DNA of 14,942 nt from SIG587 sp045531585 (lineage in GTDB: Bacteria; Bacillota; Clostridia; Oscillospirales; Acutalibacteraceae): contig JAZSEH010000066.1 in assembly GCA_045531585.1 (NCBI GenBank), forward strand, positions 1 through 14,942, read 5' to 3'. Below the pieces are notes generated by a model, which saw only the letters and a list, made by a program, of their open reading frames with translations, made no database searches and had not been told where the DNA came from. The position numbers and the translations under genes are program-made. Position 1 is the stretch's first letter. The number at the start of each line of letters is the position of its first letter. Shown in pieces: positions 7,157 to 13,849 of the stretch.

Positions 7157-8212
7157 ATGTTAAATAATCTTACCACAAAAAAGAATATTCGTACCTTTTC
7201 CGTTTCTCCCGAAAATCTTACAGGAGAAAAGGGCAAGGGCGGTATGGCAAAAGAGGGTAGCGCTTCCCACGCCGCAAGAGAATTGGGTCAGGGCTGGAAG
7301 GTTAACCCATATCTTGTTTGCTGGCCCGGTTGTACCGTAACCCTTGCCGATATTAAGGGTGAGGGCGCAATAAAACATATTTGGCTTACCGATAACGCGG
7401 CAGCAGGCCGACTTCTTATTATGCGTATTTATTTTGACGGTCAGGAAAACCCTGCGGTTGAGGCACCCGTTTCAGATTTCTTTGCCAATGCAGAGCATAC
7501 TGAGTACCGCCAGCTTTCAAGCCTTGCCATGTGCGTTAATCCCGGCAGAGGCCTTAACTGTTATTTTGAAATGCCTTACCGTAAAGGCTTTAAAATAGAA
7601 ATTGAAAATACAGGTACCGTTAACTGCAATATCTATTATCAAATAGACTGTGAGGAGAAGGAAATTCCTGAGGATGCACTTTACTTCCACGCACAGTTCA
7701 GAAGGGTTAATCCTCTGCCCTATAAAGGAGTTTACACAATTCTTGATAATATTAAGGGTAGCGGTCACTATGTGGGTACCTATATGCACTGGGGCGTTAA
7801 AAATAACGGCTGGTGGGGCGAAGGTGAAATTAAATTTTATATAGATGGTGACAAAGATTTTCCCACAATCTGCGGCACAGGCACCGAGGATTATTTCTGC
7901 GGTGCATACAATTTTGATGTTGAAGGAAAATATGTTGAATTTTCAACCCCCTATTCAGGTATGTATAAGGTTAGAAAAACCGACGGTATTTATGCTTCAC
8001 AAAGGTACTTTAATCTTTATAGATGGCATATAACCGACCCTATTTATTTTAATGAGGATATTAAGGTTACCATTCAGGCCCTTGGCTGGAGAAGTGAGGG
8101 AAGATATTTACCTTTACAGGATGATATTTCCTCCGTTGCATATTGGTATTCTGATAATCTTGAGGATGTGTATCCTAAGCTTCCATCAAAAAACGATTTG
8201 GAGATTATTTAA
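7157..8212 (+). CDS. GH172 (DUF2961) family glycoside hydrolase
   Basis: The 351-residue protein matches the DUF2961/GH172 family. Characterised members are a difructose-dianhydride-I-forming alpha-fructofuranosidase and exo-acting D-arabinofuranosidases, so a furanoside substrate is likely. The core signature is GEGEIKFYIDGDKDFP (221-236) followed by CGTGTEDYFCGAYNF (239-253). E222 or E224 together with E244 are the likely acid/base and nucleophile pair, which are about 21 residues apart in the characterised enzyme. Other family features are IKHIWLTD (72-79), GSGHYVGTYM (201-210) and RYFNLYRWHITDPIYF (283-298). The length is typical of the short forms. There is no signal peptide, so it is cytosolic. 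The start follows AGGAG (7145-7149) by seven bases; an ATG at 7139 is less well placed. A ribokinase relic begins 3 bases after the stop. Confidence 0.88.
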   Translation: MLNNLTTKKNIRTFSVSPENLTGEKGKGGMAKEGSASHAARELGQGWKVNPYLVCWPGCTVTLADIKGEGAIKHIWLTDNAAAGRLLIMRIYFDGQENPAVEAPVSDFFANAEHTEYRQLSSLAMCVNPGRGLNCYFEMPYRKGFKIEIENTGTVNCNIYYQIDCEEKEIPEDALYFHAQFRRVNPLPYKGVYTILDNIKGSGHYVGTYMHWGVKNNGWWGEGEIKFYIDGDKDFPTICGTGTEDYFCGAYNFDVEGKYVEFSTPYSGMYKVRKTDGIYASQRYFNLYRWHITDPIYFNEDIKVTIQALGWRSEGRYLPLQDDISSVAYWYSDNLEDVYPKLPSKNDLEII

Positions 8213-8215
8213 TAA

Positions 8216-8356
8216 ATGAAAAAAGATATTAAAAAACCTAAGATTTTAGTAGTAGGCAGTCTTGTGATGGACCTGATTGTAACAACAGAGCGCTTTTGTA
8301 ATGCAGGTGAAACCGTAATAAAAGTATTAAAACAGCGTCATGAACTTTGTTCGTGA
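8216..8356 (+). pseudogene. rbsK: Truncated ribokinase (PfkB family) N-terminal relic
   Basis: An ATG three bases after the GH172 stop opens 46 codons. The first 35 or so (to about 8320) read as the start of a ribokinase: KILVVGSLVMDLIV followed by TTERF and AGETVI, the nucleotide-sugar kinase opening that normally precedes the GGKGANQA sugar-binding segment. The homology ends exactly there. The remaining codons run through the terminator hairpin of the opposing gene and stop at 8354-8356. TTGGAG (8198-8203) lies 12 bases ahead of the ATG. About 90 percent of the kinase is missing, so it cannot be active. The intact ancestor was probably co-transcribed with GH172 and phosphorylated the released sugar. 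The usual ribokinase NMD is VMD here. Confidence 0.75.
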
Positions 8357-8364
8357 CGCTGTTT
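8330..8364. terminator. Terminator at the end of the SDR gene, overlapping the ribokinase relic
   Basis: Arms 8330-8345 and 8349-8364 form a 16-bp stem (one G-T wobble) with a TTT loop. On the minus strand it lies just after the SDR stop and leads into TTTTAATACTTTTATT, a U-rich tail. On the plus strand the tail is poor (GTTTGCTTTAGG), so it mainly serves the leftward operon. Confidence 0.8.
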
Positions 8365-8367
8365 GCT

Positions 8368-9126
8368 TTAGGTTTTTGAAAAATTCATAAGTAAACCGTG
8401 GGGTATTAGCTTTGAGAGCATCCTATAGAATTTATAAAAGCCTTTAGGGGTGTAAATGCCTCTGCCTTTAAGTGCCGCCTTGATGGATTTCTCCGCCGCC
8501 TTAACGGGGTTAACTCGGGGCAGGGTATCAAAAGTTTTACTGCTGCCGGGGGCAATGTCAGCAAGGGCAAGAAATTCTGTTTCCATAGGTCCGGGACATA
8601 CTGCCATAATGTTTATTCCGCGCTTTTTAAGCTCAAAGCGAAGAGCCTTTGAAAGACTGTAAACGTAAGCCTTTGTGGAGCTGTAAACCGCCATTCTGGG
8701 ATTAGGTGTAAAGGCCGCGATGGAGCATACGTTAATGGCGGCGCTGCCCCTTTTCATAAAGTGCAGTGAAAGGTTTAAAACGTTTGTAAGTGCAACGCAG
8801 TTAAGCTCAATCATACCCTTGCAGTGGGCAGGCTCCATTTTATCAAAATCTCCAAGCTTGCCGTAGCCTGCATTATTGATTAAAAGGCCAATGGTTGCGC
8901 CGCTTCGCTCAAGCTCACCTTTATAAACCTCAAGATGCTCATCTTTAGTCAGGTCAAGGGGAAGAATACGGAATTTTGTATCCGAATTTTGCTCTGCAAT
9001 CTCTTCGAGCCTCTCTCTTCTCCTTGCAATTAGCCATATTTCATCATATTTGTTTAGTTTTAAAACAGCGTCAACGTAGCATTTACCAAGCCCTGAGGAG
9101 GCACCTGTTACAACTGCAATATTCAT
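8368..9126 (-). CDS. Short-chain dehydrogenase/reductase (SDR), classical type
   Basis: This 252-residue cytosolic Rossmann-fold oxidoreductase uses NAD(P)H. All classical SDR motifs are present: TGASSGLG (7-14) for cofactor binding, NNAG (84-87), N109, catalytic S135, YSSTK with Y148 and K152, and PGP (178-180). ARRRERLEE (34-42) after the second beta strand suggests NADP(H) preference. The C-terminal 30 residues are basic and hydrophobic (FYKFYRMLSKLIPHGLLMNF), as in SDRs that work on lipid or membrane-linked substrates, so the substrate is open. Its ribosome site AAGGAG (9135-9140) overlaps the stop codon of the upstream amidase gene (9139-9141), so the two are almost certainly translationally coupled. 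The pair is read from the promoter at 11176-11204 and ends at the terminator 8330-8364. Confidence 0.9.
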   Translation of the reverse strand: MNIAVVTGASSGLGKCYVDAVLKLNKYDEIWLIARRRERLEEIAEQNSDTKFRILPLDLTKDEHLEVYKGELERSGATIGLLINNAGYGKLGDFDKMEPAHCKGMIELNCVALTNVLNLSLHFMKRGSAAINVCSIAAFTPNPRMAVYSSTKAYVYSLSKALRFELKKRGINIMAVCPGPMETEFLALADIAPGSSKTFDTLPRVNPVKAAEKSIKAALKGRGIYTPKGFYKFYRMLSKLIPHGLLMNFSKT

Positions 9127-9138
9127 TTTAATTTCTCC

Positions 9139-11157
9139 TTACTGAATTGAAAGAAAATATTCCGCAATGCCCTTTACCGTGGCAATGGCGCACTGCTGGT
9201 TAAAGGCATCCTTTTTCATTTTTGAAAACTCTTCGCTGTTGCTCATATATCCGTTTTCACTTAGTATTACGGGGCAGTTACTTACCCTTCCTAAAAAGAA
9301 ATAATGCCAGCCAACCCCTGAGCGGCTTGAAGGGGAATAAAGCCCTGCAGAAACGGTGTGCTTATACACCGCATCGTTTGCCGCCTTGGAATAGGGATAA
9401 TAGTAATAGGTATTAAAGGCGTGTACACTTGGTGAATCGCAGGAATTCCTATGTACCGATATAACAAGGTCAGGCTTTAAGCTTTTAATTAGGGCAATAC
9501 GCTGTGCCACCTTAACGGTAGTATTGCTTGTGCGGTTTATAATCACGCGGCAACCCGTTTTTGAAAGCTCGTCACTAATTTTATTGGCAAGGGATAGGGC
9601 AAGGGTTGCCTCGGTTGTACCGTCAGGGCCAACCGCACCGGGGTCCTCGCCGCCGTGACCAACGTCAATAAGCACCGTAGCAGCGGATAAATCTACACCG
9701 TAGTCGTTAAAATCGGTCTCGGTTGCCGTAGCGGGGTGCAGGAATTCAAACTGAAGCTGTCCAAGCTCATTATAGTAGCTGTCCCAGCCGTAAAATTGTC
9801 CCGTTCTTTTAAGATAAAGCCTTAGGGTGCAGTCATCCTTATTTTTTATAAGCTCAATTTTAGAAAATAGGGGATTATCCTCACTTATAATATTTTCCAC
9901 GTTCAGAATATGGTCATATTCAAGGCTTGCGGCATAGCAGAAGGTTATATCTATGTATTTGTAGGTTGTGGCGTTAACGGTGTAATCCCTTACTGTAGTT
10001 TTATTATAGGTTTGGGGGAGTAAATCAAAATAGAAGGGTGCCTTCCAGTCAACGTCAAGGGTAAGGGTGGTAAAGCGTGTGTCTTCATCTACCATACTTA
10101 CCGTTACATTATTTGTTTCGGGCAGGGTGCCTATATAGGTCTTAATGTTTTGCCCCATGTTTTCACTTTGGGTATACATCCTTTTTCCGCAACGCAGTTT
10201 TTTATAGGTACACCTTGATGCAGGGTCAACTATATTACCTACCGAGCAGTAGTCCACTGTGCCCTTAGGCAGATAGTTGTTTGTGGGGTGGGAATAGTCA
10301 TCCACCGTGTTGCCGTTAAAGGTTTCGGCGCTGGTGAGCACCACCTCGGCAATATAGCCCGAGCCAACGTTCATATACCTTCCGCCTGATGGGGTTACGG
10401 CAGAACCGTCACTTTGAACAATAGGGTTCTTTTTAAGAATTACGTTTCCGCTTTTAAAGCTCTCACTTCTGCCGTTTTCGGTGGCAGAGAAGGTTACCTG
10501 ACCAAGACTTTTATCCTTTTCGGTGCCTGTAGGCAGGTCAAAGCTGCCTATAAAGCCAATAAATTCAGGGGCATCACCATCATAGTATTCGCGGTTCAGG
10601 GTTATCTTTTTCCCCATAAAGCTTGCAGTAACGGTGCTGTTAAACCTTGCCGTTGCCCTAACCACCATTGTGGAGCCACTGTCAAAGCTTTCCGACCTTG
10701 AAGGTGAATAGCCGCTTATAATAACGTAGCGGTAGTTTACGGTATAGGTCTGCTGTGTAGAATTATACTCTATTAAAAATTGATTATTGCCGGTTTTAAG
10801 GTTGAAGTTTACCGAAAAACTGCCGTCATCAGCGGTGGGTACGCGCTCACCGTTTATGTAAAGGGGCACGTTTGCATCACAAACGCCCGAAAAAACAGTG
10901 GAACTGCCTGTAACCGTGGTGTTTTTTGATGCAGGGGAGGTTATTACAAGCTTTTTTATTTCGGGCACCGAAACTTCACTGCTTTGGTCGGTAACAGATT
11001 CTATCAATACCACTTGGCTTGAGGAGGATGCTACCACGTCCGCGGCATCCTTAGGTAAAAAGCTTGGTAAAAGCGCAGTAAAAACAAGAGCGGCAGCCAA
11101 AAGAGTGCCGAATATCGATATAATTAAAGGCTTTGCCGCCTTATCTAAAAAACTCAT
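9139..11157 (-). CDS. Membrane-anchored N-acetylmuramoyl-L-alanine amidase (Amidase_3) with beta-rich N-terminal region
   Basis: This 672-residue cell-wall hydrolase is predicted to cleave the bond between MurNAc and L-Ala in peptidoglycan. One membrane segment (about 10-31) after a short basic start gives an N-in anchor or uncleaved signal. A Ser-rich linker (44-66) follows, then an Ig-like or glucodextranase-B-like beta domain (about 68-145: VYLNG-type strand PLYINGERVPTADDGSFSVNFNL is its clearest part, positions 98-120). About 340 residues of unassigned beta-rich sequence come next. The Amidase_3 domain is at 494-672 with zinc ligands H501 (DVGHGG), E516 and H569 (SVHRN) and catalytic E634 (SENGYMSN). 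The usual His-Ala/Asn-Asn motif is HRN here, and the usual E-x-GF is E-x-GY. GGTGAT gives a modest ribosome site. It heads an operon with the SDR gene. Confidence 0.9.
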   Translation of the reverse strand: MSFLDKAAKPLIISIFGTLLAAALVFTALLPSFLPKDAADVVASSSSQVVLIESVTDQSSEVSVPEIKKLVITSPASKNTTVTGSSTVFSGVCDANVPLYINGERVPTADDGSFSVNFNLKTGNNQFLIEYNSTQQTYTVNYRYVIISGYSPSRSESFDSGSTMVVRATARFNSTVTASFMGKKITLNREYYDGDAPEFIGFIGSFDLPTGTEKDKSLGQVTFSATENGRSESFKSGNVILKKNPIVQSDGSAVTPSGGRYMNVGSGYIAEVVLTSAETFNGNTVDDYSHPTNNYLPKGTVDYCSVGNIVDPASRCTYKKLRCGKRMYTQSENMGQNIKTYIGTLPETNNVTVSMVDEDTRFTTLTLDVDWKAPFYFDLLPQTYNKTTVRDYTVNATTYKYIDITFCYAASLEYDHILNVENIISEDNPLFSKIELIKNKDDCTLRLYLKRTGQFYGWDSYYNELGQLQFEFLHPATATETDFNDYGVDLSAATVLIDVGHGGEDPGAVGPDGTTEATLALSLANKISDELSKTGCRVIINRTSNTTVKVAQRIALIKSLKPDLVISVHRNSCDSPSVHAFNTYYYYPYSKAANDAVYKHTVSAGLYSPSSRSGVGWHYFFLGRVSNCPVILSENGYMSNSEEFSKMKKDAFNQQCAIATVKGIAEYFLSIQ

Positions 11158-11175
11158 AAATAATCACCGAAAATA

Positions 11176-11204
11176 ATCATACAAAAATAATTTACCGTTG
11201 TCAA
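11176..11204 (-). promoter_or_regulatory. Strong sigma-A promoter of the amidase-SDR operon
   Basis: On the minus strand TTGACA (11199-11204), a 17-base spacer and TATGAT (11176-11181) form a near-consensus promoter. Transcription would start near 11169, leaving a leader of only about a dozen bases before the ATG at 11157. Confidence 0.8.
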
Positions 11205-11227
11205 TATTTCTTCTTTAGTTTTAATAG
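11198..11227 (+). promoter_or_regulatory. Possible promoter of the DUF1294 gene
   Basis: TTGTCA (11198-11203) and TAATAG (11222-11227) are 18 bases apart upstream of the rightward gene. The -35 box overlaps that of the leftward amidase promoter, so the two would compete. TAAAAT preceded by TGC (11234-11242) is an alternative -10 but lies too close to the ribosome site. Confidence 0.35.
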
Positions 11228-11260
11228 TATATATGCTAAAATACAAAAGAGGTGTATTCT

Positions 11261-11563
11261 ATGAAGGAAATTTTAAATTCACCGCTTATTATGTGGTTTA
11301 TTATAATAAATCTTGTATCCACCGTGGTTTGTATAGCCGATAAAATTAAGGCAAAACGCAAAAAACGCCGTATAAGTGAAAAAACCTTGTTTTTACTGTC
11401 GGGTATAGGGGGTGCGCTGTTTATGTACATTACAATGCGCCTTATCCGTCATAAAACCCTGCATAAAAGGTTTATGATAGGCCTGCCTGTTATTATTATT
11501 GCTTATTGCATATTAGCGATTCTTGTAATTGAATATGCACCGTATCTTATTTTTGCAGTGTAA
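11261..11563 (+). CDS. DUF1294 family small membrane protein
   Basis: The 100-residue protein has the DUF1294 signature: a first membrane helix (9-26) ending in ADK (26-28), a basic loop AKRKKRRISE (31-40), a second helix (42-58) and MRLIRHKTLHKRF (59-71) with the RHKT motif. A third helix (73-91) follows. Its function is unknown; the family is widespread in Bacillota and its members are small integral membrane proteins of the cytoplasmic membrane. The start is the ATG at 11261, six bases after AGAGGTG (11248-11254); the GTG at 11252 is part of that ribosome site. It converges with the HAD phosphatase gene on a shared terminator that overlaps both stop codons. Confidence 0.88.
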   Translation: MKEILNSPLIMWFIIINLVSTVVCIADKIKAKRKKRRISEKTLFLLSGIGGALFMYITMRLIRHKTLHKRFMIGLPVIIIAYCILAILVIEYAPYLIFAV

Positions 11564-11599
11564 AAACTGCTGCATTTGTTATCAAATGCAGCAGTTTTT
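11562..11599. terminator. Shared bidirectional terminator of DUF1294 and HAD phosphatase genes
   Basis: Arms 11562-11578 and 11583-11599 form a perfect 17-bp stem around TTAT, with A5 on the left and T6 on the right, so it works on both strands. It includes two bases of the plus-strand stop codon (TAA, 11561-11563) and one base of the minus-strand stop (11599-11601), a very compact convergent arrangement. Confidence 0.92.
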
Positions 11600-12393
11600 T
11601 ATAACTTTGCTATTTCGCCCACGCTGTTTAAAATATATGTGGGGCGGTAGGGGAACTTCCTCATGATATGCATATCAGTAACGCCCGATAAAACAAGAAC
11701 GCTGTCAATTTCACTTTCAATACCTGCAACAATGTCGGTGTCCATTCTATCTCCGATTATTGCAGTGTCAAGACGCTTTGAGCCAAGTTGCTTAAGAGCG
11801 TGGCGCATCATAAGGGGATTAGGCTTTCCAACAAAATATGCCTTCTTACCCGTTGTAAGCTCAATGGGTGATAACAGGGCACGGCAGGCAGGAATAATAC
11901 CTTTCTCCGAAGGATCGGTTAAATCGCTGTTGGTGCCTATAAACTTTGCTCCGTTCATAATAAGACGCGAAGCCTTTTCAATTTGTGAATAACTAAGGGA
12001 GCTTGTTGCACCGAAAACAACATAATCAGGGTCAACGTCATTAATGGTAAAGCCTTGCTCATAAAGAGCATTATGAAGTCCCGGCTCACCTATAACATAA
12101 GCAGTGCCGCCCTTTCCGCCACATTGTGAGGCTAAAAATGAAGCGGTTGCAAGGGCGCTTGTATAAAAATGCTCTTCGCTTATTTTCAGTCCCATTCTTT
12201 CAAGTTTTTGTGAAAGCTCCTTGGGGGAGCGACCCGAGTTATTGGTTAAGAATAAATACTGCTTATCGTTTTGCTCAAGCCATTTTATAAAATCCTCTAC
12301 ACCATCAATAAGCTTATTTCCGTGATAAATAACACCGTCCATATCGCAAATAAAGGAGGTTTTATCTTTAAGCTTCAAAATATCATTAGGCAT
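11599..12393 (-). CDS. HAD-superfamily (class IIA, NagD/p-nitrophenylphosphatase-like) sugar or nucleotide phosphatase
   Basis: This 264-residue cytosolic phosphatase carries all HAD motifs. Motif I is DMDG (D17 nucleophile, D19 acid) in FICDMDGVIYHG, motif II is TNNS (50-53), motif III Lys is K190 in VGKPNP, and motif IV is GDRMDTD (214-220). The cap between motifs II and III is the large C2 type of subclass IIA, as in NagD and phosphoglycolate or p-nitrophenyl phosphatases. The physiological substrate cannot be read from sequence. NagD in Enterobacteria sits with GlcNAc genes, but no such gene lies here. The start is the ATG at 12393, eight bases after AAAGGGG (12402-12408); the ATG at 12411 has no ribosome site. 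It has its own promoter and appears monocistronic. Confidence 0.9.
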   Translation of the reverse strand: MPNDILKLKDKTSFICDMDGVIYHGNKLIDGVEDFIKWLEQNDKQYLFLTNNSGRSPKELSQKLERMGLKISEEHFYTSALATASFLASQCGGKGGTAYVIGEPGLHNALYEQGFTINDVDPDYVVFGATSSLSYSQIEKASRLIMNGAKFIGTNSDLTDPSEKGIIPACRALLSPIELTTGKKAYFVGKPNPLMMRHALKQLGSKRLDTAIIGDRMDTDIVAGIESEIDSVLVLSGVTDMHIMRKFPYRPTYILNSVGEIAKL

Positions 12394-12432
12394 ATTAAAC
12401 GCCCCTTTCATTTTAGAAAATTCATTTTGTTA

Positions 12433-12461
12433 ATTATATTACAAAGTAAAAAAAGTTGCAA
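12433..12461 (-). promoter_or_regulatory. Sigma-A promoter of the HAD phosphatase gene
   Basis: On the minus strand TTGCAA (12456-12461), a 17-base spacer and a perfect TATAAT (12433-12438) precede the gene, with the start expected near 12426 and a leader of about 33 bases. Confidence 0.8.
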
Positions 12462-12482
12462 GAGGGAAAGGATATTATTAAC

Positions 12483-12511
12483 TTGACTTTTATATTCGTT
12501 GATGATAAAAT
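12483..12511 (+). promoter_or_regulatory. Sigma-A promoter of the TetR-ABC operon
   Basis: TTGACT (12483-12488), a 17-base spacer and TAAAAT (12506-12511) form a good promoter. Transcription should start near 12518, inside the tandem repeat that begins at the last base of the -10 box. Confidence 0.8.
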
Positions 12512-12538
12512 AACAATTGATATATAACAAGTGATATA
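12511..12538. repeat. Tandem 14-bp repeat, candidate TetR operator
   Basis: TAACAATTGATATA (12511-12524) is directly followed by TAACAAGTGATATA (12525-12538), identical at 13 of 14 positions. Across the junction, TTGATATATAACAA (12517-12530) is a palindrome with 12 of 14 positions matching. The repeats cover the transcription start and end 15 bases before the tetR-type start codon, the place expected for autorepression. Assignment to the adjacent TetR protein is inference. Confidence 0.55.
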
Positions 12539-12553
12539 TTATGGAGGTGCGCC

Positions 12554-13114
12554 ATGCCGCCTAAAGTAAAAGTGACAAAAGAAGATATTATAAATGCCAC
12601 TGTTGATATTGTGCGTAAAAGCGGAGCACAAGCAATCAATGCAAGAACGATAGCCTCTGTGTTGAATTGCTCAACCCAACCGGTTTTCTCCAACTTTGCT
12701 ACGATGGAGGAATTGCGTCTTGCTGTTGTAGAAAAAGCTGATATTATGTGTCAAGAGTATATGCAGCGAGAAGTTGAAAGCGGGAAGTTTCCTGCTTATA
12801 AAGCAAACGGAATGGCGTACATTCGTTTTGCCAAAGAGGAACAGGAGCTGTTTAAGCTTTTATATATGCGCAACCGTTCAAGCGAACCAATACCCGAAAA
12901 TTCGGAGCTTAACGATAAAATGGAGTCCATTGTTCATAATAATACCGGACTTAGCGGGGCAGATGCAAAGCTATTCCACCTTGAAATGTGGGCGTATGTT
13001 CACGGGATTGCCACAATGTTTGCTACAGGCTTTTTAAATCTTGATTGGGAGCTTGTGAGCAAAATGCTTACGGATTCTTATCAGGGGTTTAAAAAGCAAT
13101 ATGGAATGGAGTAA
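12554..13114 (+). CDS. TetR/AcrR-family transcriptional regulator of the ABC exporter
   Basis: The 186-residue protein is typical in length for TetR. The N-terminal DNA-binding domain (about 8-55) has the helix-turn-helix AINARTIASVLNCSTQPVFSNF (27-48), where the usual VSxxTIYxHF recognition helix reads STQPVFSNF. The C-terminal ligand and dimer domain (about 65-186) resembles the WHG/TetR_C_33 type (LFHLEMWAYVHGIATMFATG, about 141-160). GGAGGT (12543-12548) gives a strong ribosome site. It is first in an operon with an ABC ATPase (6 bases downstream) and a permease, so it most likely senses a toxic or signal compound and represses its own export operon through the repeat upstream. The inducer is unknown. 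Confidence 0.92.
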   Translation: MPPKVKVTKEDIINATVDIVRKSGAQAINARTIASVLNCSTQPVFSNFATMEELRLAVVEKADIMCQEYMQREVESGKFPAYKANGMAYIRFAKEEQELFKLLYMRNRSSEPIPENSELNDKMESIVHNNTGLSGADAKLFHLEMWAYVHGIATMFATGFLNLDWELVSKMLTDSYQGFKKQYGME

Positions 13115-13120
13115 TTGATT

Positions 13121-13849
13121 ATGGATGCTATCAAAATTGAAGGTTTAACTAAAAAATATAAGGATGTAGTTGCGGTTGATAACCTCAGTCTTTCGGTTCA
13201 CAAGGGTGAATTGTTTTCCTTGCTTGGTGTAAACGGTGCGGGCAAGACTACCACTATTAAAATGCTTTCCTGTCTTACACAGCCTACTTGTGGAGATGCT
13301 TTTTTAAATGGGAAAAGCATTTGTAAGGATGCCGCGGCCGTGAAATCTATTATTGCCGTTTCTCCACAGGAAACGGCGGTTGCACCAGGCTTGTCCGCCC
13401 GTGAAAATCTTGAATTAATGTGTGGTGTTCACGGTTTTCCAAAAGAAAAACAAAGTAAGAAAATATCAGAGCTTACCGAGCTTCTCGGTCTTGAATCTAT
13501 CATTAAGAAAAAAGCAGGCAAGCTGTCCGGTGGCTGGCAACGCAGATTAAGTATTGCCATGGCACTTATCAGCGAACCGGAGATATTGTTTCTCGATGAG
13601 CCCACGCTTGGTCTTGATGTGCTTGCCCGAAGCGATCTATGGGATTTGATTCGTTTTCTTAAAGGAAAAATAACCATTATTCTTACAACACATTATATGG
13701 AGGAAGCACAGGCTCTTTCTGACCGTATTGCTATTATGAAGGATGGCAAACTTCTTATTTGCGATACTGCTCAAAAAATTAAAGAAACTGCCCAAACGGA
13801 TGATTTTGAGCAGGCCTTTATTCGCATTGTTAAGGGGGTGGCAAAATGA
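13121..13849 (+). CDS. ABC transporter ATP-binding protein (ABC-2 exporter, drug/antibiotic type)
   Basis: This 242-residue ATPase of the cytoplasmic face is complete: Walker A GVNGAGKT (36-43), Q-loop Q83 in VSPQE, signature LSGGW (135-139), Walker B ILFLDEP (155-161), D-loop GLD (164-166) and switch H191. It belongs to the CcmA/DrrA-like subfamily that pairs with ABC-2 permeases for drugs, lipids or peptides. The ATG at 13121 follows GGAG (13108-13111); an in-frame TTG at 13115 is possible but less likely. The gene overlaps the permease by four bases (ATGA), showing translational coupling, so the two proteins probably form one transporter. Confidence 0.93.
   Translation: MDAIKIEGLTKKYKDVVAVDNLSLSVHKGELFSLLGVNGAGKTTTIKMLSCLTQPTCGDAFLNGKSICKDAAAVKSIIAVSPQETAVAPGLSARENLELMCGVHGFPKEKQSKKISELTELLGLESIIKKKAGKLSGGWQRRLSIAMALISEPEILFLDEPTLGLDVLARSDLWDLIRFLKGKITIILTTHYMEEAQALSDRIAIMKDGKLLICDTAQKIKETAQTDDFEQAFIRIVKGVAK

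Noticed and set aside
7051..7236. N-terminal hydrophobic extension of the AraC-type regulator, which would suggest a membrane anchor
   Set aside because: The extension is the divergent promoter region and the start of GH172 read on the other strand; protein similarity starts at the ATG at 7050.
12412..12482. Possible small RNA between the HAD phosphatase and TetR genes
   Set aside because: The gap is fully explained by two divergent promoters and has no terminator-like hairpin.
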